Shown: positions 9,457 to 21,190, counted from the stretch's first letter. The stretch: DNA of 64,000 nucleotides from Tillandsia leiboldiana (GCA_029204045.2 CM055065.1:10057024-10121023); one strand, 5' to 3'. Notes: generated by a model not told the origin, from the sequence alone. Translations and numbers: made by a program.

Positions 9457-11739
9457 TGTGATGACCTGGATCTCCGCAGAGCTGTTGCAGTGCGTTGGGT
9501 GGCTTCTGGAGGCCTACGGGGTGCGTTGGAGGTGTTTGTGCACCAATTGGACACAAGTGGCGGACTTCGGGCTTAAATGGATCACGTGGGTGATCGGTTG
9601 ACTCCGTCGGATCTTTAGAAGTGGTTTCGCGCAAAACGGATATTAAAATTGAGCTCAACGCGAAGTTTGGACAAAAGAACACCTTTCCGGATGCCTTCGG
9701 CAAATTTTGGAGTTGGAATTTGGCAAATCGGACACCGGATTTGGACTCAGCGCGCGGAAATGGTCAAAATGGACTATCTACTTGATATTTTGCGCAACTG
9801 GTTACTGTTCACACCGGAACAGTAACTCCGGCCGCCGGCGGGCAGCGGCGGAGCGCGGCGGACGGGCTCGGGCAGGCGGCGGTTGGGTCGGTTCTGTGGG
9901 CGTGGTCCACGGAGTTCGTGCGGCGGTGCAGGGTTTTGAACTGCGGTGCAGGGTTTCGGGCGGGAGACACGTGTCGACCCCCGGTTGGCTGGCGCTGGGT
10001 GCGCGGTCCACGGAGTTCCCCGCGCGGGTGCATGAACTCGACGCAGGGACACGTGGCAGTTTCCTGTTGGCGGGCTCAGGAATGCAGGGTCCACCGAGGC
10101 GCGGGAGGTCGCCTCGGGAACCGTGCCTGGCAGGGGTGCCAGGCGGCGTGCCAGGCGGCGCGCCAGGGTTGGTCGGGGGGCTTTAGTGCGGGCCACGTGG
10201 CGCCCGCTGATTCGCGGGCGCCACCCACCCGCGTTGACCGGGAGTGGCTGCGTGGCGCCTCGCGTACGGCGGGAGTTGCTGTCGCCTGTTCGGGGCGACG
10301 TGGCGCTCTCCGGGCGTTCCGGGCGCTCGTCGCGGGCCGGCCCGTAGAACTTTCGGGCGCCCGAAAGTGGGGTTGCGCCCGAAAGTTGGGACAAATCCGA
10401 AATTTCTGGATTTGTCATTTTGGGCCTATAAATAGAGCCCGAACTTCTCCCTGGAACTCTTTTCCTCCTCCTCTTATCTCAGTGCAACCTTCACGAGATC
10501 TCTTCCTCTCCCTGTGGCGATTCCATCTGCATATTCCAGGATTTTCCTGCGGCACGCATCCCGAGGTTTTTATTTTTACGGCGCGGCGCGACGCTCGTTC
10601 GTTTGTGATCTTCTTCGTCGCGTTTTGGTGCGAGGACTCCCCCGGCTTGCTCCGACCTCCGATTGAGGCGATTTTTACGCCGTTGGACTCACGACAGGTA
10701 GGGCTTCGATCTTTGTGTTTTGAGCTCCCCCTCTTTTCGAGTTTATCTTGGAGTTTCCCGAGCTTTCTTTTGACCCATTTTCGTGGGCGGAGTTTTGGAC
10801 GGCACCACAGTGTTTCGGCGATATCTTCGCGCACAGGCATCGGATATGGGTGATTCAAAAGGCGTTTTGCATCTACACATCACGAGGAATATCCCCAAAT
10901 TTTCTTGGAATTTTCTGAATATTTTTCGAAGGTGAAAAATCTCTGTTTACAGGAATTAGTGCTACAGTTTTTGAGAGCAGTTTATTTCGGGGTGGTTCCC
11001 TTGTCGAATTTGTTTCTCAGTGTAGGAAACTCGGATTTGAGCGTGCAGGTATTCGTTTCAACGGGTTCTTCGTGAGGATCGTGACAGTATTTTTCTTGGA
11101 ATTTTCCGGGCATTTCTCGCGGGTAAAAACAGGGCATCTTTGGGACTGAATTCTGGACTGCATATGTTTGGATACTTGTGTGCTTATTTGTGTGTATATT
11201 GGGGATATTTTGTACAGTGATCGCGGCGGTTTGGCTTGTTTGGGCGAGAGAACTATTTGGACAGGAAATTAGCGCTCCAGGTGGGTGGTTATAATCCTCA
11301 TTTTCTGAATACCCCTAGGAATATTGGAGAGATCCCCTCATTGGTTACATTGAATGATCAACTATGGATATGCATGCTTAAGTAAAATAACTGTGAGCCT
11401 ATCAAATAAAAATTACTGTTGTGGAACTCTGATAGTGGTTGGGGGTTATACATGTTTGTATGGATATAGTTGTGGAACTTAACCTTGCATGTGGAATTTA
11501 CTTTTATGTTGGGATAAAATGAAATGTCTTGTGGGAGGGTACCACTTGAGGATCTTTTGGGACATGCATAGATGGATGATTTAGGTGAGAAAAAATTGTG
11601 GATTTTAAACATGTGTGGTTGGATAATGATTTAGCATGATGGTTATATCTATGCAGAGCTATTAATTGATACACATGTGGAGCCATTATTTGTCACACTT
11701 TCTTTATCTTTCATGAGGACATATGCATGCTTGTTTGGG
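9457..11739 (+). repeat. 5' LTR of element C (3'-truncated)
   Basis: It starts TGTGATGACCTGGATC and runs parallel to the 3' LTR until GCATGCTTGTTTGG, where it joins internal sequence. The U3 carries four G-boxes (9593, 9968, 10050, 10194), a 20-bp perfect palindrome (10349-10368) and a TATA box (TATAAATAG, 10427-10435). Relative to the 3' LTR it lacks a GC-rich block of roughly 125 bp and about 1.4 kb at its end. Confidence 0.8.
10349..10368. promoter_or_regulatory. 20-bp perfect palindrome upstream of the LTR TATA box
   Basis: ACTTTCGGGCGCCCGAAAGT is its own reverse complement. The half-site CGCCCGAAAGT recurs a few bases downstream. The same palindrome is kept in the 3' LTR of C at 12961-12980, about 59 bases before the TATA box in both. 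B has a related GGGCGCCCGAAA site at about 41760. Position and conservation suggest a promoter element or a hairpin; function is inferred. Confidence 0.55.
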
Positions 11740-11955
11740 CAACAAACAATTAAGATGGTTTTCTGGCGTGCCCACCTCTATTTTGTATCAGAGAGAGACC
11801 CGAGTATTGCTTCGCGTCTCTGGAGGAGGTATTAGACAGCCTTGGGAGCTTGAGTGGTGGATGATTGGATATTTACCCCCCTATACTTGGTTGAGGTTCC
11901 GGGTTGAGGAATGACTTTAGTTTCGATGACGAAACTTTCTTTTAGTGGGGGAGGA
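11740..11955 (+). pseudogene. 3' end of the element C internal region, with polypurine tract
   Basis: This is the post-integrase end of a gypsy internal domain. An antisense counterpart from element D is at 15785-16005 with clear base-by-base similarity. It includes the inverted repeat GTTTCGATGACGAAAC and a G-rich polypurine tract directly before the 3' LTR. No functional frame remains. Confidence 0.65.
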
Positions 11956-14900
11956 TGTGATGACTTGGATCTCCGCAGAGCTGTTGCAGTGCGTTGGGTG
12001 GCTTCTGGAGGCCTACGGGGTGTGTTGGAGGTGTTTGTGCACTAATTGGACACAAGTGGCGGACTTCGGGCTTAAATGGATCACGTGGGTGATCAGTTGA
12101 CTCCGTCGGATCTTTAGAAATGGTTTCGCGCAAAACGAAAATTAAAATTGAGCTCAGCGCGAAGTTTGGACAAAAGAATACCTTTCCGGATGCCTTCGGC
12201 AAATTTTGGAGTTGGAATTTGGCAAATCGGACACCGGATTTGGACTCAGCGCGTGGAAACGGTCAAAATGGACTATCTACTTGATATTTTGCGCAACTGG
12301 TTACTGTTCACACCTTAACAGTAACTCCGGCCGCCGGCGGGCAGCGGCGGAGCGTGGCGGGCAGCGGCGGAGCGCGGCGGACGGGCTCGGGCTGGCGGCG
12401 GAGCGGCCGCGGGCAGCGCGCGGGCGCGGGCAGGCGCGCGGTCGCGCGGGCAGGCGCGCGGTGCACGGGAGCGCGCGGTGCACGGGAGCGCGTTGGACAC
12501 GTGGTGGCGTGCGGTTGGGTCGGTTCTGTGGGCGTGGTCCACGGAGTTCGTGCGGCGGTGCAGGGTTTCGGGCGGGAGACACGTGTCGACCCCAGGTTGG
12601 CTGGCGCTGGGTGCGCGGTTCACGGAGTTCCCCGCGCGGGTGCATGAACCCGGCGCAGGGACACGTGGCAGTTACCTTTTGGCGGGCTCAGGAATGCAGG
12701 GTCCACCGAGGCGCGGGAGGTCACCTCGGGAACCATGCCTGGTAGGGGCGCCAGGCGGCGTGCCAGGCGGCGCGCCAGGGATGGTCGGGGGGCTTTATTG
12801 CGGGCCACGTGGCGCCCGCTGATTCGCGGGCGCCACCCACCCGCGTTGACCGGCAGTGGCCGCGTGGCGCCTCGCGTACGGCGGGAGTTGCTGTCGCCTG
12901 TTCGGGGCGATGTGGCGCTCTCCGGGCGTTCCGAGCGCTCGTCGCGGGCCGGCCGGTAGAACTTTCGGGCGCCCGAAAGTGGGGTTGCGCCCGAAAGTCG
13001 GGACAAATCCGGAATTTCTGGATTTGTCATTTTGGGCCTATAAATAGAGCCCGAACTTCTCCCTGGAACTCTTTTCCTCCTCCTTTTCTCTCAGTGCAAC
13101 CTTCACGAGATCTCTTCCTCTCCCTGTGGCGATTCCATCTGCAGATTCCAGGATTTTTCTGCAGCATGCATCCCGAGGTTTTCATTTTTACGGCGCGGTG
13201 CGACGCTCGTTCGTTTGTGATCTTCTTCGTCGCGTTTTGGTGCGAGGACTCCCCCGACTTGCTCCGACCTCCAATTGAGGCGATTTTTGCGCCGTTGGAC
13301 TCAAGACAGGTAGGGCTTCGATCTTTGTGTTTTGAGCTCCCCCTCATTTCGAGTTTATCTTGGAGTTTCCGGAGCTTTCTTTTGACCCAGTTTCGTGGGC
13401 GGAGTTTTGGAAAGCACCACAGTGTTTCGGCGATATCTTCGCGCACAGGCATCGGATTGGGGTGATTCAAAAGGCGTTTTGCATCTACACATCACGAGGA
13501 ATATCCCCAAATTTTATTGGAATTTTCTGAATATTTTTCGAAGGTGAAAAATCTCTGTTTACAGGAATTAGTGCTACAGTTTTTGAGAGCAGTTTATTTC
13601 GGGGTGGTTCCCTTGTCGAATTTGTTTCTCAGTGTAGGAAACTCGGATTTGAGCGTGCAGGTATTCGTTTCGACGAGTTCTTCGCGAGGATCGTGACAGT
13701 ATTTTTCTTGGAATTTTTCGGGCATTTCTCGCGGGTAAAAACAGGGCATCTTTGGGACTGAATTCTGGACAGCATATGTTTGGATACTTGTGTGCTTATT
13801 TGTGTGTATATTGGGGATATTTTGTACAGTGATCGCGGCGGTTTGGCTTGTTTGGGCGAGAGCACTATTTGGACAGGAAATTAGCACTCCAGGTGGGTGG
13901 TTGTTATACTCCTCATTTTCTGACATACCCCTAGGAATATTGGAGAGATCCCCTCATTGGTTACATTGAATGATCAACTATGGATATGCATGCTTAAGTA
14001 AAATAACTGTGAGCCTATCAAATGAAAATTACTGTTATGGAACTCTTATAGTGGTTGGGGGTTATACATGTTTGTATGGATATAGTTGTGGAACTTAACC
14101 TTGCATGTGGAATTTACTTTTATGTTGGGATAAAATGAAATGTCTTGTGGGAGGGTACCACTTGAGGATCTTTTGGGACATGCATAGGTGGATGATTTAG
14201 GTGAGGAAAAATTGTGGATTTTAAACATGTGTGGTTGGATAATGATTTAGCATGATGGTTATATCTATGCGGAGCTATTAATTGATACACATGTGGAGCC
14301 ATTATTTGTCACACTTTCTTTATCTTTCATGAGGACATATGCATGCTTGTTTGGACATCTAGGTAGGCCATCTTTTATCGCTACACTTTCATGCTGGAAC
14401 TTGACTTAGGAGAAACCTTGTTTGTTTCTTTTCTTCTTTCGTTAGTCAGGTCGTATTTGTTGCTCGGGTTTGAGCAGGGGTTTGGGGATAGTGTAGCCGG
14501 GGCCTGGATTATGGATTATGGGTTTTGGCGGCGACCGCGGATATTGGGCGGTTGACCGGATGTCGGTTATAGGACATCGGTGATAGGGCATGATTATGGA
14601 TTAGAGGGTTTTGTGGCAACCGCGGATAGTAGGCGGTTGACCAGATGTCGGATGTGGGACATGATTGTGATTGTGGGTTATTCCGGCGACCGCGGATATT
14701 GGGCGGTTGACCGGAGGTCGGTTGTTAGACCTGGTCGTGGATTTTAGGGTATTGCGGCAATCGCGGATATTGGGCGATTGACCGGATGGTTACTTTCGCA
14801 TCTGATTGGGAATCGGTTTTCTTTTAGTGGAGGGTTGTGTTCCACTAGGGCTTTATAGTTGTGATCCAGTCCTGCTTTTGTTACTTATCACACCGGCGCG

Positions 14901-15752
14901 GTTATTGCCCGGTGATGCTTTCCTCGTGTGGGTCGCTCCCCTCGAGATCCCCTCCTGAGGCTGGGGCCAGACAGTTATTGACAGTTTTGTTATCACATCG
15001 GCGCGGCTTATTTGCCCGATGCTGAGGGCGGCAGCAGGAGTTTTGCTATCACATCGGCGCGGCTTACTTGCCCGATGATGAGGGCGGTACAGATTGGGTT
15101 CATCTGGGACGGTTGGTTACTGTTGCATACGGTTGTTCCAGTATAGGACTGCATTTTTAGAGGCACAGTAGTGGTAGTTTTTCCCTTTGCAGTAGTCATT
15201 TTACTTACCACCCTTCTTCCCCTTTTTGCCTCTGGTAGACCTAGTGGGTGTGTTCAGGGCGTGAGGATTTACCCACTAGGGGAGGCTACTGGTTCACTAG
15301 TAGTTCTCACCCCCATTCTTCTTTTTCTTTTCTTCTCCTTTGTTTTGCAGAGCCTTCTGCGGGTGCTGCTGGACATACAGCGGCGGGTCGAGGAGAGAGG
15401 ACGGCTGAGTAGCTAGACAGTGGGCCTGATAGTGAGTAGCTAGACTGGTACCTCTTATGTATCCTATCTCAGACGGTTGTACTTTTACTTTTGGGGTCTG
15501 GCTTTAGCCAGTTGGTTGTATATTTGTGGTGAGCTGGGAGAGAGACTTGTACTTTATTTTACCGTCATTTTGTATTTTTATTTCCAGTTCAATCTGAGAT
15601 GTAGTATTTTCAGTTCAGCTCTGTTTTATTGCTCTATTATTGTATCTGTTTGATTTAAGCAGGTTACCGGCGCTTCGTGCATGCGGAAAACTCTGTGTGC
15701 ACGGCGGATCTGTAGACGAGCCCGAGTTCTGGTTTACACTCGGGGCGTGACA
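11956..15752 (+). repeat. 3' LTR of element C (3797 bp)
   Basis: It starts TGTGATGACTTGG and ends GGGGCGTGACA, followed by target duplication GTAAT. It contains a GC-rich U3 with an expansion near 12350-12510 absent from the 5' LTR, the palindrome at 12961-12980, a TATA box (TATAAATAG, 13039-13047), a four-unit repeat array (GTTGACC cores at 14551, 14636, 14706, 14776) and a duplicated block at about 14990-15090. The distal 1.4 kb has no partner in the truncated 5' LTR. Confidence 0.85.
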
Positions 15753-15797
15753 GTAATCCTCTTGTGGAAATTCGGGTCCTCACATCCTCCCCCACTA
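15753..15797 (-). repeat. Start of element D's 3' LTR plus D polypurine tract
   Basis: After C's 3' target duplication (15753-15757) the remaining 27 bp of D's LTR (15758-15784) end CTCACA, i.e. the LTR starts TGTGAG on the minus strand. Next to it is the minus-strand polypurine tract (complement of TCCTCCCCCACTA, 15785-15797), then the inverted repeat GTTTCGTCCTCGAAAC at 15805-15820. This confirms that D reads right to left. Confidence 0.75.
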
Positions 15798-17911
15798 AAA
15801 GAAAGTTTCGTCCTCGAAACTAAAGTCATTCCTCAAACCGGAACCTCAACCAAGTAGTGGGGGTAGATATCCAATCATCCACGACTCAAGCTCCCAAGGC
15901 TGTCTAATACCTCCTCCAGAGACGCGAAGCAATACTCGGGTCTCTCTCTGATACAAAATAGAGGTGGGCACTCCAGAAAACCGCACCACCTCATCCAAGT
16001 ACAGCTGGGCTAACCGCTCGAGCTACCAAGTAGTCTGCATCGGCAAAAGCATCCGCTCCTCCCAGGGCCCCCGGTAATCCAACCACATGTCCATCGGCAC
16101 AAAAACTCGATCCGAGTACCTCCGTACTCCCGAGGTATCCAATAAAAGTCCCCCAACTGATCGCGCAGACTCTAATCTCTAATCCTTAAACCGTCGGGAT
16201 GTAAAAGCAATTCCCCAACTCTCCTGCATCAACGCGCAGCCATAAACGGTCGAGAAAACCAGAATGCAAATCCATCTTCGAGAAGACCCAGTACCCTCGC
16301 AGCTGGTAAATCAAATCCTCCATGCTCGCCAAAAGGGTACTTGTTTTGGATGGTCACTTCATCCAATTCCCGGTAATCCACACAGAGAGCCGAAGTGAAC
16401 CATCCTTCCACATCTCGAATAGCAACAGCGCCCCCAAAGGCGACACACTTGGTCTGACAAAAATTCCCCATCCATCGAATCCTGGAGTTGTGTCCTCAAC
16501 TCCCAAACTGGTGGCATGCTAGACAACTCCGATAGGGAAACATCCGGGAACTCGCAACCAAAGGGGGTATCCCCGAGTCCCGGCGCCGCCGTAGGTCCCT
16601 CAACCACACCAGCCAAAAAGGCTACGCATCCACTACGAATCATCTGCCTCGCCCGCGAAGTCCAAACCATAGGGGCGAATAAAGCCCTCAGGCATCCCGG
16701 GGTACAACAACACCTCCTGGCCTAGCTCCCCATGAAAACCGTCCTCGCGACACAATCAACCGCCGCGAAAAGAAGAAAAACCGAGCCAGCCAAACCGTCC
16801 TAAGTACCACAATCCGAGTCCCGCAGCTGAGTCAAGACCATTAGGTCTACCGGCACAATCCAGGACTCCAACTGCACCGGGCAGGACCAACAACATCCCT
16901 CCACGTGCAAGGTGTGATCGGAAATCTGAACCTCCCGTGCACGTAGTATCCATCCTACCCCTAACTCATGCTGCTGAAATATAATCATACCTGCGATAAC
17001 CAAATCCTCTGCCGTGGCGCCCTACAACCGGGCGGCACGGGCTCATCCGTTCGTTGCAGATGGTCGTCGTTCAGTCTGCCTGCAAAAATACATCTAACCA
17101 CACAAAGGGAGCACGACCTCTGCCTCTGCTCACCCCGGGCCACATAGCCCTCCTTAGGTAACACATCCATGCCACCGCTGCTGTCAATACTGATGCCGAT
17201 GCTGCCATCGGAGTCCGCGCCACCTCTGGCGTCTCAGAAATCTACTATCCTGGGAAAAGAAATCGGGAATGCCTCCTCCGACTGATCTGTCCTCCATCAC
17301 CCGGCGCCAAGCGCCTCAATCAGAACTCGCCTCAGGCGGCAGATCCCAATCCAAAGGAACTACAATGCCACGCTCCATACCCGGCGCCTACTCCAATGAG
17401 GCGTCCTAAATCCGTAATGGAGGGACCCAACGAGCTAAAAGGTATCCTGGCGCAATCCACTCTCAGGCACACATATCCCATGCACCTCGTCCCTCTACAC
17501 ATGGAGCGCGCAGTTCAGCAACTGCGTTAACTCTTGACACAAAGAGGCTTTCAAGTACTATCTCCATCCCCACCGAACACGACCCTGCCTCCAAAGGTTC
17601 CATACTCAACCCACAAATCGGGGTGACTCATCCGCCAAAGCTGGCTCACTTGATACTCCGACAACTGTGCCACTGCGCTCAAGTACCCACACCGCCGCTG
17701 ATCTGCCTCAAACACTCCTACCCTTCGTGTCCGGAGCTCTCAGACTCCAATCTGGGTATCCGGCTCAAGACAACAAGCTCAGACCCAACTGCTGCACCAA
17801 GGTGCACCCAGGTCGGGGCCCAGCGTCGGGGAGACATTGCTCGCCACGACAAAACCGCAAATCAGCACACCCCAAACACTCGACCCAATCTAGCGAAAGT
17901 CAAAGACATCC
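15798..17911 (-). pseudogene. Degenerate gag-pol interior of gypsy D
   Basis: On the minus strand the interval 16670-16229 contains relics of the protease-RT linker and RT start of Ty3/gypsy elements (ELSSMPP, then LCVDYRELDEVTIQNKYP), but the spacing is shortened and the catalytic YxDD block is missing. About 17000-17170 matches the internal sequence of B near 46200-46380. The stretch ending at 17911 matches B's 5' leader, including the polypurine-like CTTTGACTTTCGC block. There are multiple frameshifts and stops throughout. It is interrupted at 17911 by element A. The family is Ty3/gypsy; the closest intact relative is not in the window. Confidence 0.65.
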
Positions 17912-20313
17912 TGTAATGTCATGACTTTTTGAGTAATATTTTACCCTCCGGCTAATAAAGTACTTATTAGGAAAACTGAATTATCGAGTTTCCTTCAGTT
18001 GACCGTCGTGCTGCACGGGTATTTTTCTGTGAAAGGGCTCAAAAAATGATGATCGACGGTGCGATCGGATCTGAAATCCGACCTAGGGACCTCCCGGAAT
18101 AGGGTTTTTAGGGTCGCGATGACTTAGCGCGAATCGGAATTCGTGCAGAATATCCGGCACGCTTTCTGAGGAAATATGGGATTATCCCGTGTAATTAAAT
18201 AATTATTAATTAGTTAATATGTACCGGATGTGGGTTTTATTCGTACGTACTAAGAGGAAATCCCACTTTTCGCAAAAGAGAAACCCTAGCCGGAGAGAAA
18301 GAGAAAGAAAAGAAAAGAATGAAACCCTAACCGGAGGAAAAAGAGAAGAGAGAGGAAGGAAGCGGAGGAGTCCGATCTCCCCGATCAACGTGCTGGAAAC
18401 GGGAGTGCGAGCGGATCGTCTTCTCCGACGGAATCGCGGTAAGCGAAGTTTATTTTACGGTGTTGTTTGGGGGTTTTTTCGTGTCTTTTCTTAAGTCATC
18501 GTCGCCGCCTCCGTCGCCGTCATCATCGCCGCCGGCGCCGCCGCGCCGCGCGACCAAGCGCCGCGCGGCCAAGCGCCGCGCGGGGCGCCATCCATGGATG
18601 GCGGCACCCGCGCGGGTAAGGGCTACCCGCAGGTAAACATGCCGCGCGGGGCGCCACCCGCAGGTGGCGCGCGCCGCGCGGACCCGTGCCGCGGGGGTTG
18701 CCACCCACGGGCGGTGGCGCCCGCGAGGGCAGACACCGCGCGGGGCGCCACCCGCAGGTGGCGCGCGCCGCGCGGCCTCGTGCCGCGAGGGGCGCCACCC
18801 GCGGGCGGCGGCGCCCGCGCGGGCAGACACCGCGCGGGGCGCCGCCCGCGGGCGACGGCGCCCATGCGGCCAGACACCGCGCGGGGCGCCACCCGCGGGT
18901 GGCGGCGCCCGCGCGGGCAGACACCGCGCGGGGCGCCGTCGTGCGTCGTGGGCGACGCTGTTACTGGGTTTCGTGGTGTTTTTGGGTTTTTGTTTCTGTT
19001 TTCGCAGCATGGTGCGTTTAAGTTGACTTATCGTTCGTTTGGGGACTTCTTTAGGTCCAGGTGCTGAGTGAGAGCGTGTCGTGGTTCAAGTGTCCCAATC
19101 TTCACGCTACGAGGTGGGTACTTTCACAATAAGTTTTGGTGTATGTTATCGTTATGGCAAGTGTAATAAAGTAGATGTATCGTGTTAACTGTTTAAATCC
19201 ATTGCATGAGAAATTCCCATTCTTTTATTTCTAACTGTAGCGACTGAGTGTCGCGGTGCTTTAACACACGCCGGTTTCGGCTATTATGCTCATAGATGCT
19301 TACACGCACACCGGCGGTTTGGCCACTGATTGGGTGTACTTTTCCAGAATTGTGGTACGTTGACCCGTGTACCCCACGAAGATAAAGGTGTCGAGTGGGG
19401 ACCCCTCACGGTTACTAAAAGTGCAGCACTAGTACCGTGGAGGGGTTAAAGGCACAATGCGCGAGCAAAGTGATTGTTCACGGGGGGGTCTTTAGACCTT
19501 CCAATAGATGTTCTATTATTTAAAACAGGGGATACGGTGACTCATGAGGGGGAAAGCGAAATGATCAGGTGTATCGGTTTGTCTTTCCAATACTCTTTAT
19601 TGCTATGTTCATCTACTTTATTTGTCACTGATTTTCCCACACTGTGACAGGTCCGACTAGGGGTGGTAGCCGGGACGATGGTGAGGCAGCGTTTAGAGGA
19701 CATTAGCCATATGAGGCTTTATTCCGTCATTCTTGCTTTGGGTTATCTCATCTCCTTTTCATTTAGTTAATAAGTTATCAATTGCTTGGCTGTGGAATAA
19801 TGCGGATGTTGGATTGAGAGTTATTTTAGTGATGCGATCTTTGTTATGCTTCTTACTAACTTGTGTGCGGCATGTTTTAAACTAAACAAAAGGGTTTCGA
19901 AAATGCTTTCCAAAACCAAGTGTCGTGTGGGCACTACTTTGTAAACCCCTGGATTTATCCTTTTAAATGATGTAGCCGCCCTAAAGAGACTTACGAAAAC
20001 ACTTTGGAAAATTGGGTGTCGTGTGGACACCGTTGGTGAACCCGTAGTCTCATCTCTTAATCTCGTGAATGAAAACTTCAGTTGTGAACAATTGTATTAC
20101 TCTCCTTCGTTGTTTTCACTGTGACTGTGTGGTTGAAGAAGATGTTGTTAATGTAACGCCGTGCATATACAAAGGAGACTCTGTCCGTCTATAGAGTGAA
20201 TTTGTGTATGTGGTGGGTCTGACGCGCACCGGTAGGCGAGGTTATTTTCAAAAGAAAAAATATATATATATATATACGTTTTTCGCTTATCCCAAATCCT
20301 CCGGGGCGTGACA
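17912..20313 (+). repeat. 5' LTR of element A (2402 bp)
   Basis: It starts TGTAATGTCATGAC and ends CTCCGGGGCGTGACA, followed by the PBS. It carries a purine-rich leader segment around 18260-18370, a GC-rich 47-bp minisatellite (18500-18945) and a conserved distal half. The 3' LTR is 59 bp longer; part of that difference is in the minisatellite. An AT dinucleotide run lies near 20260-20276. Confidence 0.85.
18500..18945. repeat. GC-rich palindromic minisatellite in the LTR of element A
   Basis: Repeats of about 47 bp are marked by CAGACACCGCGCGGGGCGCC; the AGACACC tag occurs at 18731, 18825, 18872 and 18919 (94, 47 and 47 bp apart). Each unit contains self-complementary blocks such as GGCGCC and CCGCGCGG. 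Long frames on both strands are a by-product of the composition. The 3' LTR has a rearranged version at about 35500-35970. Confidence 0.75.
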
Positions 20314-20320
20314 GATTATA

Positions 20321-20332
20321 TGGTATCAGAGG
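20321..20332 (+). other. Primer-binding site of element A
   Basis: TGGTATCAGAGG lies 7 bases after the LTR end and matches the complement of the 3' end of plant initiator methionine tRNA in nearly all positions. A homopolymer stretch (A-run followed by a long G-run, about 20446-20468) lies farther downstream in the leader and may be hard to sequence correctly. Confidence 0.75.
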
Positions 20333-20554
20333 AAACGACTTCAACCACAGTAGTCGGTGACCAACGTCCACAGTGCATTACGCCACGAGCGATTGAAACA
20401 GGAGATAACCAAGGTGTAGGTGCGTTAGACCGCGAGTGTGCGCGGAAAAAAAAAGGGGGGGGGGGGGGTGGGATTTATTTTCGGTGCGTTTGTAGGTCAA
20501 AGTACTAGGTCAGTAACCTTAGGGTTAACGCGGTTTCTCTGTATACAACAGAAA

Positions 20555-21190
20555 ATGGCCCGGACTAGGTCGTCGACTGATAACGCAGGTGCAGAAAGTA
20601 CGGCCCCGACCACCGCAGAGAATCAACTCCTCCGACAGCAACTGCGAGAGATGGCCGGGCAACTGGCGACGCTGACAGAACAGGTCCGCCAGTTAACGCA
20701 ATGACAGCCAACCGCACCAGTGGAGGACGCCCCGATCCCTCCGCCCGGATCGACCGCTCCCACTACGGGACCGCCAGTGGCAGGTGGTGAAACTGCAGCT
20801 GTACCCCTTCAGACCTCAACGACTGGTGTGTCGGCTGAGCAACCTATAGCACCCTTGGACATACCCACCCCGGCAGCTTCAGGGCCCGCACTGGGAATAG
20901 CTGCGGGGGACTCAGTAAAGGAAGCGGTGACGACCCCTACTCCCGGGGTGTCCACAGCTGCAGGAGAGGCAACAAATCAGCGGACTGAACGGGAAAGATT
21001 AAGAACAAACCTGGCGGAGTTCAAGAGGCACGACCCGCCCACCTTTGAAGGAGAAACGACCGACCGTTGGGTCGTAGAGAAATGGGTGGACACCATAGAA
21101 AAGCTCTTTGAAGACCTAATGATGGAGGAGCATGAGCGAGTTCCCTTGGCTGTCCACTGTCTTGAAAGAAACGCTCGTATTTGGTGGAAG
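20555..21190 (+). pseudogene. gag of element A, truncated with in-frame stop
   Basis: The frame starts MARTRSST, with a heptad-like LLRQQLREMAGQLATL helix, then stops at a TGA (20702-20704) and continues in the same frame through a proline/threonine-rich region to the gypsy gag core (FKRHDPPTFEGE, then ARIWWKT). At about 21190 the gag frame joins protease sequence in another frame. The C-terminal half of gag and the zinc knuckle are missing, as expected from an internal deletion of several hundred bases. This makes nucleocapsid unavailable, so the copy cannot package its own RNA. Confidence 0.75.

Larger units (their letters stand above)
9457..15752 (+). mobile_element. Gypsy element C, internally deleted derivative, TSD GTAAT
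   Basis: C has a truncated 5' LTR (9457-11739), a 216-bp remnant of the 3' internal end (11740-11955) and a full 3' LTR (11956-15752). The element is flanked by GTAAT at 9452-9456 and 15753-15757, a perfect 5-bp target duplication, inside D's LTR. The internal remnant ends in the family inverted repeat GTTTCGATGACGAAAC (11920-11935) and polypurine tract AGTGGGGGAGGA. The PBS, gag and nearly all of pol are gone, together with about 1.4 kb of the 5' LTR. Because that deletion removes the R-U5 and PBS needed for reverse transcription, it must postdate insertion. The element is dead on its own. Confidence 0.85.

Noticed and set aside
8424..10858. Overlapping long open frames on both strands (e.g. 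8424-8945, 9774-10418, 9918-10853)
   Set aside because: They lie in GC-rich U3 regions of D and C, overlap on both strands, are rich in Arg/Pro/Ala/Gly and show no family motif; stops are rare only because of composition.
10415..10858. 147-codon minus-strand frame present twice (also 13027-13470)
   Set aside because: It is duplicated only because it lies in both LTRs of element C, downstream of their TATA boxes and antisense to transcription.
18450..19067. Arg/Ala/Gly-rich frames up to 186 codons on both strands
   Set aside because: They translate the 47-bp GC minisatellite of element A's LTR; the same occurs at 35193-36107.
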